Assembly (NCBI GenBank): GCA_016716505.1
Contig: JADJWF010000002.1
Location: 434,001 to 498,000, forward strand
DNA length: 64,000 bases
Direction of reading: 5' to 3'
Source of the DNA: Verrucomicrobiota bacterium
Lineage (GTDB): Bacteria > Verrucomicrobiota > Verrucomicrobiia > Limisphaerales > J093
Translations under genes and position numbers: made by a program
Shown: piece after piece, positions 33,934-45,362 of the stretch
Layout: each line of letters starts with the position of its first letter
How positions within the stretch are numbered: the first letter of the stretch is position 1
The notes under the pieces: generated by a model
Database searches by the model: none
What the model saw: the letters and a program-made list of their open reading frames with translations, nothing else
Told to the model about the DNA's origin: nothing

Positions 33934-35157
33934 TCAAACGCCGAAGAACTTCTGGATTTCGCGCATCACCTCGATGAACCGGGTGACCTCGGCGGCAGTG
34001 TTGTAGAAGTAGAAACTGGCGCGGGCCGTCGAGACGACGCCGAGCTTCTTCATAAGCGGTTGGTTGCAGTGGTGCCCACCGCGCAGCGCCACGCCGAATT
34101 GATCCGCCACCGTGACGATGTCGTGCGCGTGGACGTCCTCGAGCAGAAAGCTCACCAGCCCGCCGCGGCCGGTTTTCGGGCCAAAGAGCCGAATCCCCTT
34201 GAGCCGCGACAATTCCTCGTAAGCCAGCCGGGCCAGTTCCCGGTCGTGGGCAAAGATCCGGTCGCGGCCGAGGCGATCCAGGTAATCCATCGCGGCGTGG
34301 AGGCCGATCGCACCGGCGATGTCGGGCGTGCCGGCTTCGAACTTGTGCGGCACCGTGTTCCAGCGGCTTTCGTAGTAGTCCACGCTGGAGATCATATCGC
34401 CGCCGCCCTGCCATGGCGGCATCGCTTCCAGCAGTTCGCGCCGGCCGTAGAGCACGCCGATGCCAGTCGGTCCGCAGATCTTGTGACCGGAAAAGACCAG
34501 GAAGTCGCACCCCAGGGCCTGAACGTCCACGGTCAGATGCCCCGCGCTCTGGGCGGCGTCCACGAGCGTCACCGCGCCCACCGCACGCGCGCGCTGACAG
34601 AGTTCCGCGACCGGGTTGACCGTGCCGAGCGTGTTGGAAACGTGCGTGAAGGCGAACAGCTTGACGGCCGGCGTGAGCAGTTCGTCGAGCTGACCGACAT
34701 CCAACAGGCCTTCGTCGCCCGTCACGGGCAGGAAGGACAACTTTGCGCCGGTGTGTTGGGCGAGCATCTGCCAGGGCACCAGGTTGCTGTGGTGCTCCAT
34801 CTCGGTGAGCAGGATGCGGTCGCCGGGCTTGAGGTTGGCCACGCCCCAAGTGTTGGCGACCAGGTTGATGGCCTCCGTCGTGCCGCGGGTCCAGACGATC
34901 TCCTCGGGCGCACGGGCATTGAGGAAGCGCGCCGCGCGGGCGCGGGCGCCCTCATACGCCTGGGTCGCGCGATTGCTGAGCTCGTGAATGCCGCGATGGA
35001 CATTGGCGTTATCGCGGCGGTAGTAGGCATCCAGCGCCTCGATCACCGCCAACGGCTTCTGACTGGTCGCGGCGTTGTCGAAGTAGATGAGGGGCCGCCC
35101 GTTGACCTGCTGGTCGAGGATGGGGAAATCGGAGCGGATCTGATCGAACGATGGCAT
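33934..35157 (-). CDS. sufS: cysteine desulfurase SufS
   Basis: PLP enzyme that takes sulfur from cysteine for Fe-S cluster assembly. The 407-residue protein has the group II pattern: IYFDNAATSQKP at the start, EMEHHSNLVPWQ, the PLP lysine in FLVFSGHKICGPTGIG, and the active-site cysteine in LRGGHHCNQPLM. It is the last gene of the minus-strand suf operon, 13 bp after sufT. Confidence 0.95.
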   Translation of the reverse strand: MPSFDQIRSDFPILDQQVNGRPLIYFDNAATSQKPLAVIEALDAYYRRDNANVHRGIHELSNRATQAYEGARARAARFLNARAPEEIVWTRGTTEAINLVANTWGVANLKPGDRILLTEMEHHSNLVPWQMLAQHTGAKLSFLPVTGDEGLLDVGQLDELLTPAVKLFAFTHVSNTLGTVNPVAELCQRARAVGAVTLVDAAQSAGHLTVDVQALGCDFLVFSGHKICGPTGIGVLYGRRELLEAMPPWQGGGDMISSVDYYESRWNTVPHKFEAGTPDIAGAIGLHAAMDYLDRLGRDRIFAHDRELARLAYEELSRLKGIRLFGPKTGRGGLVSFLLEDVHAHDIVTVADQFGVALRGGHHCNQPLMKKLGVVSTARASFYFYNTAAEVTRFIEVMREIQKFFGV

Positions 35158-35170
35158 GGAGGTGAGCGGA

Positions 35171-35725
35171 TCAGAGCAGCCCCAATTGCAGTTTGGCCGC
35201 CTCGGTGAGCATGCTTTGGTTCCAAGGGGGATCCCAAACCAGCTCGACGTTCACCTCGTCCACCGCTTCGAGGGAAAGGAGTTTGTTCTGCACTTCCTGC
35301 TGAATGACGGGGCCCATGCCGCAACCGGGCGCCGTCAGGGTCATCTTCACGTCAATCTTGAACGTCCCGGAGGCGGGAATCGGCTCCACCACGCACGAAT
35401 ACACCAACCCCAGGTCCACGATGTTGACCGGGATCTCCGGGTCGTAGCAGGTCTTCATCGCGTCCCAGGCGAGCTTCTCCACGTCTTCGCGGGTGGCGGG
35501 CCGGGCCGCCGAGGGGACCGGTCCGGTCTGGGGCGCGAGGCCGAGCGCGTCGGCGTCCTTGCCCTCGATGCGGAACATGTTGCCGTTCACGACCACGGTG
35601 TAGCTTCCGCCCAGGGACTGAGTGATGTGCGCCGTTTCGCCCGCGACCAAGGTCACGCGAGTGCCCACCGGCACCATGGCGGCCTCCACGTCACGTTTGA
35701 GTTGAACTGAGTCGGGCGTTTCCAT
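35171..35725 (-). CDS. sufT: Fe-S assembly factor SufT (MIP18/DUF59 family)
   Basis: A 184-residue protein with a short N-terminal domain (VPVGTRVTLVAGETAHITQS) followed by the MIP18 domain: MKTCYDPEIPVNIVDLGLVY, the cysteine motif TLTAPGCGMGPVI and the end VELVWDPPWNQSMLTEAA. SufT takes part in Fe-S cluster delivery when demand is high. It sits between sufU and sufS in the operon. Confidence 0.92.
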   Translation of the reverse strand: METPDSVQLKRDVEAAMVPVGTRVTLVAGETAHITQSLGGSYTVVVNGNMFRIEGKDADALGLAPQTGPVPSAARPATREDVEKLAWDAMKTCYDPEIPVNIVDLGLVYSCVVEPIPASGTFKIDVKMTLTAPGCGMGPVIQQEVQNKLLSLEAVDEVNVELVWDPPWNQSMLTEAAKLQLGLL

Positions 35726-35746
35726 ACGCGAAGGCGGTTCCGCGGG

Positions 35747-36205
<459 letters not shown>

Positions 36206-36208
36206 GGG

Positions 36209-37597
36209 CTAGTCGCGCGCTCCGACGTGGACGTGTTCGTCGGCTTCCAGCCGATCCCAGACGAGTTGATCCAATTCCTGCCGGATCGGCGTACACCGCA
36301 CGCGGTCAATGATCTCACCCGCGAACGCGTGAATCAACATGCGCCGCGCCGTCTCCAGCGGGATGCCCCGGGCGCGCAGGTAGAACACGGACTCGGGGTT
36401 CAACTGACCGATCGTGGCCCCGTGCGTACACTTCACATCGTCGGCGTAAATCTCCAACTGCGGCTTGGTGTTCACGGTGGCGGCGGGGGAAAGCAGGATG
36501 TTCTTGTTCGTCTGCTTGGCGTCGGTCTTCTGCGCGTTTGGCCGGACGAGGATGCGGCCGTGAAAGACCCCGCGGGACTTCCCGGCAAGAATGCCGTTGA
36601 AGTACTCATGGCTGGCGCAGCGCGGCTGGGCGTGCTCGACCACCATGTGATGGTCGGCCAGGCGGTTGCCCGTGGTGAGGTACAGCCCATTGAGCGTCGC
36701 CTCCAAACCTTCGCCATCCAGCACGGTGTGGAGACTCTGGCGGGAGAGCTGGGCTCCCAATGCGAACGAGTGCGTGACGACATCCGCCGACCGGCCGATC
36801 GTCGCGTACAACGCGCCCAGATGGAAGGCGTCTTCTGATTCGTCCTGAAAACGGAGGTGTTCGACGACCGCGCCCTCGCCAGCCTCGAGTTCCGTAACCG
36901 TGTTGGTCAGCATGGCGGTGTCGCCCAAACTCTCGTACGTCTCCAGCACCGTCACCTGCGCATGGGCGCCGACGAGAATGAGATTACGCACGTGCGCCGA
37001 CCGGCCTTTCTCGCCACCGGCGGAAGCGACGAACACCAATTGCAGCGGTTCCGGAACGACCGCCTTGGGCGGCACCACAATGCAGGCGCCATCGGAAAAG
37101 AAGGCGTCATTTAGCGCGGTAAAGGCATTGGTCGCCATCCGGCTTTGCCGCGCCAGCGACGCCTGAAGCGTGGCGCCGCGGTTCTTCAGCGCCGCCCCGA
37201 GGCTGGTGACCTCCACCCCGCCGGGCTTCGGACCAAAGCGGGACAGGGCCGGTGAGAAATGGCCGTCCACGAAAACCAGGCGATCCCCGCCGAGCCGGGC
37301 GAACACGAGCTGGTCCAGTTCCTCGGGCGTGAGCGTTGCCCCGGCGGGGGTGAGGGCGGGACGAAACGGCCGGCTCGCGATGCCTTCGACATTGGTGAAT
37401 CGCCAGTCCTCGTGCTGGGGGGTCGGATACCCCAGTTCCGCGAATCGGGCCAGACCGGCCTTGCGAAGCGGATACACCCACTTGGGCTCGGCCCGTTCGC
37501 GCAGGGCCTGTTCCCACACGCTGAAGCAGAGTTCCGGCGTGGGGCGTTCATCGGAGACTGCCCGAAGGGTGGGCAGCGGTTGGCTGGAGGCGCTCAT
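36209..37597 (-). CDS. sufD: Fe-S cluster assembly protein SufD
   Basis: Partner of SufB in the SufBCD scaffold. The protein is about 462 residues from the ATG at 37597; a TTG at 37609 overlapping the sufC stop is possible. Family segments are EDWRFTNV near the N-terminus, GLYLTTGNRLADHHMVVEHA, SHEYFNGILAGKSRGVFHGR and the C-terminal DDVKCTHGATIGQLNPESVF with its conserved cysteine and histidine. Confidence 0.94.
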   Translation of the reverse strand: MSASSQPLPTLRAVSDERPTPELCFSVWEQALRERAEPKWVYPLRKAGLARFAELGYPTPQHEDWRFTNVEGIASRPFRPALTPAGATLTPEELDQLVFARLGGDRLVFVDGHFSPALSRFGPKPGGVEVTSLGAALKNRGATLQASLARQSRMATNAFTALNDAFFSDGACIVVPPKAVVPEPLQLVFVASAGGEKGRSAHVRNLILVGAHAQVTVLETYESLGDTAMLTNTVTELEAGEGAVVEHLRFQDESEDAFHLGALYATIGRSADVVTHSFALGAQLSRQSLHTVLDGEGLEATLNGLYLTTGNRLADHHMVVEHAQPRCASHEYFNGILAGKSRGVFHGRILVRPNAQKTDAKQTNKNILLSPAATVNTKPQLEIYADDVKCTHGATIGQLNPESVFYLRARGIPLETARRMLIHAFAGEIIDRVRCTPIRQELDQLVWDRLEADEHVHVGARD

Positions 37598-37605
37598 GGC
37601 GTATT

Positions 37606-38373
<768 letters not shown>

Positions 38374-38400
38374 GGTTGGAAAATCGTTGACGCGGGATTG

Positions 38401-39842
<1,442 letters not shown>

Positions 39843-39846
<4 letters not shown>

Positions 39847-40313
39847 GAAATTGAGTGGCGATTCTTGCGACGCTGGCGGGCGCTGCATTCGGGACAAAGC
39901 CCACGGAGGGAAAGGTCCAGGCTGCGCATCTTGAAGCCGGGGGGCAATTGCGGCTCCAGGCCGGGTACCACGCCATCGGAGTCCACGTCGAAGGTGCCAC
40001 CACATTCCTCGCAATAGAAGTGGTGGTGCTGCTTCATGTTGGAGCAGTACCGGGTGGCACCCCGGTCCTGTTTGACCTGCCGCACCAGGCCGCATTGCAC
40101 CAGGGTGTCCAGGGTGTTGTACACCGTTGCCATGGATATCTCCGGCATGACCTGCTTGGCCCGCAGAAAGACCTCTTCCGCGCTCGGGTGATCGCGATGC
40201 TGCAGCAGCACGCCATACACGCGGCGCCGCTGCTCCGTGAACCGCTGCCCGGTGCGGGCCAGGCGCTCGTTCAGGCGCTCGTCGGCGAGCTGGGTGACAC
40301 TGTCCTTCTTCAT
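39843..40313 (-). CDS. Fur-family metalloregulator of the suf operon
   Basis: A 156-residue Fur/PerR-like repressor. The winged helix covers RFTEQRRRVYGVLLQHRDHP and MATVYNTLDTLVQCGLV, the dimerisation part has KQHHHFYCEECGG and a second CxxC (LCPECSARQ), so the structural zinc site is complete. It is the first gene of the operon and overlaps sufB by four bases, so it very likely controls iron-sulfur assembly in response to iron or oxidants. A 19-bp palindrome lies just upstream of its start. Confidence 0.9.
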
Positions 40314-40323
40314 TGGCGGGTGG

Positions 40324-40351
40324 AACGTAGGCGGGAAGTTCCCCGTGTCAA
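40324..40351 (-). promoter_or_regulatory. putative promoter of the regulator-suf operon
   Basis: On the minus strand TTGACA (40351-40346) is followed after 16 bp by TACGTT (40329-40324). The spacer contains the 11-bp palindrome GGGAACTTCCC. The -10 is only 10 bp before the ATG at 40313, so the transcript would be nearly leaderless. This is a moderate match. Confidence 0.5.
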
Positions 40352-40352
40352 G

Positions 40353-40371
40353 ATTTGGAGTAATTCCAAAT
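40353..40371 (-). promoter_or_regulatory. 19-bp palindromic operator upstream of the suf regulator
   Basis: ATTTGGA (40353-40359), five bases, then TCCAAAT (40365-40371) form a perfect 7-bp inverted repeat in a strongly AT-biased patch. The total length of 19 bp equals a Fur box. It lies directly beside the TTGACA -35 element of the operon led by a Fur-family gene, so autoregulation is the simplest reading. Confidence 0.65.
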
Positions 40372-40391
40372 TACCCCTTGGCTCCGGCAAA

Positions 40392-41432
40392 TCACAGGGC
40401 GTTCAGGCGGTCAATGAATTCGCGCAGGCGGCCGTATGACTTCCGATCAAAACCGAGCGCCACCCGTGGCAGTTCCGGGAAGTCTTCATCCTCGCGCTCT
40501 TCCGGGGTCGCCTCAATCACGCGCGCCGGGCCCTCCGGCATCATCTCGGCAAAGTCCTCGTTCAGCGCGGCCAGGGCCGTCGCCGACGGCGCGTGCTGCA
40601 GCCGGATCACGAGCTGGTCTTTCACAAAGCGGCTCGAGTGGTAATTCCGGTAGAAGCGGGTGATCCATTTCACCGCCTGCTCGGGCCGGTCCGTGATCTG
40701 GTAGAGGTTCAGGTCTTCCGGCGAAATCAACTCGTTGCGCAACAGGTGGTCGCGGATGTGTTGATGCCACGTCTTCCAGAAGGTGCCGCCCGGCTTGTCA
40801 ATCAGCACCAGCGGCATGAGCTGGCTCTTGCCCGTCTGCATCAGCGTCAGCGCCTCGTAGCCCTCGTCCAGCGTGCCGAACCCGCCGGGGAACAGCGCCA
40901 GCGCATCCGAGTGGCGGATGAACGTGAGTTTGCGGGTGAAGAAGTATTTGAACGTGATCAGCTTCTGATCGCGCTCGATCACCGGGTTCGCCGCCTGTTC
41001 CCACGGGAGCCGGATGTTGACCCCAAAACTCATCTCCGGTCCGGCGCCCTCGTGACCCGCCTGCATGATGCCCGGCCCGGCGCCGGTGATCACCATGAAG
41101 CCCGCCGCTGCCATCTGCCGGCCAAACTCGACCGCCTGTCGGTACTCGGGGCGGTCCGGCTGCAGGCGCGCCGAACCAAAGATGGTGACCTTGCGCCGGC
41201 CCGCGTATGGCTCGAAGACCTTGAAGGCGTACCGCAACTCGCGCAGTGCCGTCTGGACGATCTTCATGTCGCCACGATGCTTTACATCCCGCAGCAACTT
41301 CAGCGCGGTTCGCACCAGGTCGGCCACCAGGTCTGGATGGTGACCGCCTCCGACGGCGGCGATCAGGGCTTCGATTTGCTGGTCCAACTCGGTCTGACGA
41401 GGGCCGGATTTGCGGCTCGGAGTGCGCGGCAT
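40392..41432 (-). CDS. LOG family (TIGR00730) Rossmann-fold protein
   Basis: A 346-residue protein with the lysine-decarboxylase-like (LOG) fold: KVTIFGSARLQPDRPEYRQA, MVITGAGPGIMQAGHEGAG and the signature FPGGFGTLDEGYEAL. Relatives hydrolyse nucleoside 5'-monophosphates such as cytokinin ribotides. The helical N-terminal and C-terminal extensions make it longer than minimal LOG proteins (about 190 residues). It is downstream-facing from the beta-helix gene with 101 bp between their starts. Confidence 0.9.
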   Translation of the reverse strand: MPRTPSRKSGPRQTELDQQIEALIAAVGGGHHPDLVADLVRTALKLLRDVKHRGDMKIVQTALRELRYAFKVFEPYAGRRKVTIFGSARLQPDRPEYRQAVEFGRQMAAAGFMVITGAGPGIMQAGHEGAGPEMSFGVNIRLPWEQAANPVIERDQKLITFKYFFTRKLTFIRHSDALALFPGGFGTLDEGYEALTLMQTGKSQLMPLVLIDKPGGTFWKTWHQHIRDHLLRNELISPEDLNLYQITDRPEQAVKWITRFYRNYHSSRFVKDQLVIRLQHAPSATALAALNEDFAEMMPEGPARVIEATPEEREDEDFPELPRVALGFDRKSYGRLREFIDRLNAL

Positions 41433-41533
41433 GGCGTGAAGCTACCGAAATCCTCCGCCCTCGCAACCACCGCGCCCGGGTCGGGCAGCGGCGGGCTTGC
41501 CGGCCCTCGGCCGACCGTGGTTTGCTTGCGCGC

Positions 41534-43867
41534 ATGAACGCTCACTTTTCCTCCCTCGCAGTCCTTCTCATCGCGATGCCGGTCGCGCACGCCGCTGAGC
41601 TGCACGTCGCCCCTTCGGGCAGCGACGCCAATCCCGGCAGCCGCCGCGCGCCGTTTCGAACGATTCAGCGGGCTGCCGAGGCCGCGCAACCGGGCGACGT
41701 GGTGACCGTTCACGCCGGCACCTACCGCGAGCGGATTAATCCACCCCGCGGCGGCCTTTCTGACCGCCGGCGCATTGTTTATCAGGCCGCCCGGGGCGAG
41801 CGCGTGGAGATCAAAGGATCGGAGGTTGTGACCGGCTGGACTCGCGTACAGGACGACGTCTGGCAGGTCACGTTGCCGAACTCCTTCTTCGGCAGCTTCA
41901 ATCCTTACACCAACGTGATCCGCGGGGACTGGTTCAATCCCTTGGGGCGCGTTCACCACACTGGCGCGGTGTATCTGGACGGTGAGTGGCTGACGGAGGC
42001 GGCCAGTCTCGATGAAATCATGCTGCCGGCCGGCCAAAAACCCGCCTGGGTGGGCGGCGGCAGCGAGGACTATTTGCTGAACGTCGCGTGGTTCCGACCG
42101 GGGCCGGCTTCTGCCAATCGTGACCGCATTCCGGCCGCCCGATTCTCGGCCCAGCACGGGGTTCAGTCCGCTCCGAGTTCCGAGGGTGGCGACTGTCTGG
42201 GCTGGATCAACGCGGGCGACTGGGTTCGCTATGAAAACGTGGACTTCGGGGCCGGCACCTCGGAAGTGGAACTGCGGGTCGCCTCCGCCGCAGCGGGCGG
42301 CGTCATCGAGTTGCGGCACAATTCGCCGGACGGCGAGTTGCTGGGCGCCGCGACCGTCCGGCACACCGGCGATTGGCAGGCCTGGACCTCAGTGACCGCG
42401 CCGATCAAGAGCGTCAGCGGCACCCAAACCCTCTGTCTCGTCTTCCGGGGCGGGGCCACGACGCAGCGCAATCCGGCCATCAATCCGAATCTTTGGTTTG
42501 CCAAGGTGGAGGGTGGCCAGACGACTCTCTGGGCCCAGTTCCCGGGCGTGAATCCCAACGATCGGCTGGTCGAGATCAACGCGCGGCAGTCGGTCTTTTA
42601 TCCGGACCAGCCGGGCCGCAACTTCATCACCGTGCGCGGCTTCATTCTCCGGCACGCCGCCACGCCCTGGGCGCCGCCCACCGCCGAGCAGATTGGCCTG
42701 ATCGGCACGCACTGGAGCAAGGGCTGGATCATCGAGAGCAACATCGTCAGCCACTCGGTTTGCACGGGAATCACGCTCGGCAAGCACGGTGATGAGTTTG
42801 ACAACACCTCCGCCGACACCGCCGAGGGGTACGTGAAGACCATCGAACGCGCCCATGCCTTTCGCATCCCGTGGACGCGGGAGCACATCGGCCACCACAT
42901 TGTGCGCGGCAACACCATTTCCCACTGTGAGCAGGCCGGCATCGTGGGCAGCCTCGGTCCGGCGTTCAGCCTCGTGGAGGGGAATGTCATCCACGACATC
43001 CACGTGCGCCGCCTTTTCACGGGGGCCGAGATGGCGGGCATCAAGTTCCACGCCGCGATTGACACCGTGATCCGCCAGAACCGCATCTTCCGCACGAACA
43101 TGGGGCTGTGGCTGGACTGGATGGCCCAGGGCACGCGCGTGTCGCGCAACCTCTTTTATGACAACGCCGGCCAGGACCTTTTCGTCGAGGTCAATCACGG
43201 CCCGTTCGTCGTGGACAACAACCTCTTCCTGTCACCCACCTCAATCCTCGACATGTCCGAAGGCGGGGCGTACGTCCACAACCTCTTCGCCGGCAAGATC
43301 ACCAACCGCCCCGAACCGTCGCGCGACACGCCGTACCACCCGCCCCACAGCACGGTGGTGGCCGGGCTCGCGAAAACCACGGGGGGAGACAACCGCTTCT
43401 TCAACAACCTTTTCATCGGCACCGGGGAATCCCCGACCATCGGCCAGCGGGGTAATCTTAAAGAACTCCGGTGGATCAGCAGTCACGGCCTGTGGGGCTA
43501 CGACGGCCGGGAGTTTCCAACACTCGCGGCCGGCAACGTGTACTACTACGGCGCGGAGCCCGCGGCCCAGGAGGTCAGCCCGCTGGTTCGCCGTGAGCAC
43601 AATCCCGCGCCGCAATTGAGCGAGGACCACGACCGCGTGACCTTGCGGCTCACGCTGGACGACGCGATCGTCCAGGCGCGAACCGTCCGCGTGGACACCG
43701 CGCGGCTCGGCAAAACCAAGGTCGCCAATCTGCCCTACGTGAACGCAGATGGTTCGCCTCTCGTGGTGGACCGGGACTATCGCGGCCGACGCCGAAGCAA
43801 TTTGAAGCCAACACCGGGGCCGTTTGCGAAGGTGCCATCCGGACCGACCGCGGTGCGCGTGTGGTGA
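41534..43867 (+). CDS. secreted parallel beta-helix protein with inserted CBM6-like module
   Basis: About 777 residues. The ATG at 41534 starts a signal peptide (SSLAVLLIAMPVAHA-AELHV). It continues with HVAPSGSDANPGSRRAPFRT and IQRAAEAAQPGDVVTVHAGT, the DUF1565/beta-helix start typical of polysaccharide-active enzymes. Residues about 200-330 resemble a carbohydrate-binding module 6 (GWINAGDWVRYENVDFGAGT; VELRVASAAAGGVIEL). The helix core follows (GWIIESNIVSHSVCTGITLG; HHIVRGNTISHCEQAGIVGS). Glycoside hydrolase family 141-type activity is possible but I cannot assign catalytic residues. Confidence 0.85.
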   Translation: MNAHFSSLAVLLIAMPVAHAAELHVAPSGSDANPGSRRAPFRTIQRAAEAAQPGDVVTVHAGTYRERINPPRGGLSDRRRIVYQAARGERVEIKGSEVVTGWTRVQDDVWQVTLPNSFFGSFNPYTNVIRGDWFNPLGRVHHTGAVYLDGEWLTEAASLDEIMLPAGQKPAWVGGGSEDYLLNVAWFRPGPASANRDRIPAARFSAQHGVQSAPSSEGGDCLGWINAGDWVRYENVDFGAGTSEVELRVASAAAGGVIELRHNSPDGELLGAATVRHTGDWQAWTSVTAPIKSVSGTQTLCLVFRGGATTQRNPAINPNLWFAKVEGGQTTLWAQFPGVNPNDRLVEINARQSVFYPDQPGRNFITVRGFILRHAATPWAPPTAEQIGLIGTHWSKGWIIESNIVSHSVCTGITLGKHGDEFDNTSADTAEGYVKTIERAHAFRIPWTREHIGHHIVRGNTISHCEQAGIVGSLGPAFSLVEGNVIHDIHVRRLFTGAEMAGIKFHAAIDTVIRQNRIFRTNMGLWLDWMAQGTRVSRNLFYDNAGQDLFVEVNHGPFVVDNNLFLSPTSILDMSEGGAYVHNLFAGKITNRPEPSRDTPYHPPHSTVVAGLAKTTGGDNRFFNNLFIGTGESPTIGQRGNLKELRWISSHGLWGYDGREFPTLAAGNVYYYGAEPAAQEVSPLVRREHNPAPQLSEDHDRVTLRLTLDDAIVQARTVRVDTARLGKTKVANLPYVNADGSPLVVDRDYRGRRRSNLKPTPGPFAKVPSGPTAVRVW

Positions 43868-43888
43868 TCCGGCCAACGACGATTGCCC

Positions 43889-43911
43889 GCCGCCGGCGGC
43901 GCGCCGGCGGC
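43889..43911. terminator. hairpin between convergent genes
   Basis: GCCGCCGGCG and CGCCGGCGGC form a perfect 10-bp stem around a 3-base GCG loop, exactly between the stops of the beta-helix gene (+) and the phosphodiesterase gene (-). There is no T-run, so it may work as a bidirectional or factor-assisted terminator, or just be GC-rich chance. Confidence 0.45.
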
Positions 43912-43922
43912 TCCCGACGGCC

Positions 43923-45362
43923 TCACTTGCCTGCCGTGATCAGATGCCGCAGCCGGTGATACACCTGATCGGATTCGATCGGACCGGCGGGCAATTGGCC
44001 CGGCTTGCCGGTGAGCATCACCGGCCAGTCTGCCTGATTTGCGGACCGGACACCGTGGGAACCTTTGACCAGTCCCGCGTCGAGGGGAATCACATCCATC
44101 AACATCCGGAAGCCGAGCCGCTTCTGGAGCAGCCGCCACGCGATTTTTGCCCGCAGCCCGAGAGGTGAAAATGACGGATCGGCGAACAACTCGACCGGGT
44201 CGTAGCCGGGTTTGCGATGGATGTCCACGCAGCGGGCGAAGTCCGGCGCAACCGCGTCATCCAGCCAGTAGTAGTAGGTGAACCACGAGTTCTGCGGTGC
44301 CACGGCGATGAGGTCCCCGGCTCGCGGGTGATCCAGACCCGCGGCGGCTTTCTCAGCCGCCCCCAGCACCTCTGCGCCCGTCTGCTCGATCACCTCCCGC
44401 ACCTCCCCGGCAATCCGCGGATCGCTCAGATACACATGCGCCACCTGGTGATCCGCCACCGCGAAGACCTGACTCGCGCCACAGTCCAGCAGTTCCCGCC
44501 CCAGTTCCTCGCGCACGGCGATCCAACCCCGCCGCCGAAACTCGCGGTTCAGGTGAATGGGTCGCTCCACGTTCACCAAGCCGTACTCGGACAACACGAT
44601 CACCTGCACCCCGCGCGCCTCGAAGAAAGCAATCAGTTCGCCCGCGATCGCGTCACTGGCCCGCAGGTCCGGGACAATTTGCGCCTTCAGCCGCGGACCG
44701 TCCGACGGGCCGTCGCTGACGCCGTACCGCTGCAGGTTGTAGTCCAGGTGGGGCAGGTAAATGAGGTTGAGCGTCGGCTGAAACCGACCTTCGATCCACT
44801 TGGCCGACTCCGCGATCCAGCGGGTCGCTGCGTCGGGGCCGCCCTGCGGCGACGTCACGCCCGCCGCCGGTCCCCAGAAGGTGGCGAACGGGAACGGCCC
44901 AAGATCGCGCTGGATCTCGTGCCGCACGGCCGCGGGCCGCGTGTAAATGTCGAACACCTTGCGGCCGTCTGCCGGGTACATCGGCCGCGGTGTGATCGAG
45001 TAATCGGCGGTCGAGTACATGTTGAACCACCAGAACAGCTTGGCGCAGGTGAACTGCGGGTCGCAGGCGCGCAGTTCGTCCCAGAGTTTGGGCGCGGTGA
45101 CCAGGTGGTTGGACTGCTTCCAAAAATGCACCTCCGCCAGCTCGCGGTGATACCAGCCATTGCCGACGATGCCGTGGTCCCGCGGCAGCCGGCCGGTGAG
45201 ATAGTTCGCTTGGGCGGTGCAGGTCACCGCCGGGAAGGCCGGTGCGATCGGCGCGAATGAGCCCCGTTCGCGAAAACGCCGCAGATGCGGCGTGTGCTCG
45301 CTGAGCAGAGTGCCGCTGAGGCCGACCACGTTCAGGACAGCGGTCCGTTGCATGGGGTTCAT
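43923..45362 (-). CDS. alkaline-phosphatase-superfamily phosphodiesterase (ebo-cluster type)
   Basis: About 479 residues of the nucleotide pyrophosphatase/phosphodiesterase group. The nucleophile region is FPAVTCTAQANYLTGRLPRDHGIVGNGW split by the catalytic threonine, with LIYLPHLDYNLQRYG, VIVLSEYGLVNV and LVKGSHGV as further metal-ligand segments. The ATG at 45362 overlaps the stop of the dehydroquinate-synthase-like gene (ATGA), and this pairing matches the ebo clusters of cyanobacteria and other bacteria. The ebo products move a scytonemin-type or other precursor to the periplasm; the substrate here is unknown. Confidence 0.85.
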   Translation of the reverse strand: MNPMQRTAVLNVVGLSGTLLSEHTPHLRRFRERGSFAPIAPAFPAVTCTAQANYLTGRLPRDHGIVGNGWYHRELAEVHFWKQSNHLVTAPKLWDELRACDPQFTCAKLFWWFNMYSTADYSITPRPMYPADGRKVFDIYTRPAAVRHEIQRDLGPFPFATFWGPAAGVTSPQGGPDAATRWIAESAKWIEGRFQPTLNLIYLPHLDYNLQRYGVSDGPSDGPRLKAQIVPDLRASDAIAGELIAFFEARGVQVIVLSEYGLVNVERPIHLNREFRRRGWIAVREELGRELLDCGASQVFAVADHQVAHVYLSDPRIAGEVREVIEQTGAEVLGAAEKAAAGLDHPRAGDLIAVAPQNSWFTYYYWLDDAVAPDFARCVDIHRKPGYDPVELFADPSFSPLGLRAKIAWRLLQKRLGFRMLMDVIPLDAGLVKGSHGVRSANQADWPVMLTGKPGQLPAGPIESDQVYHRLRHLITAGK

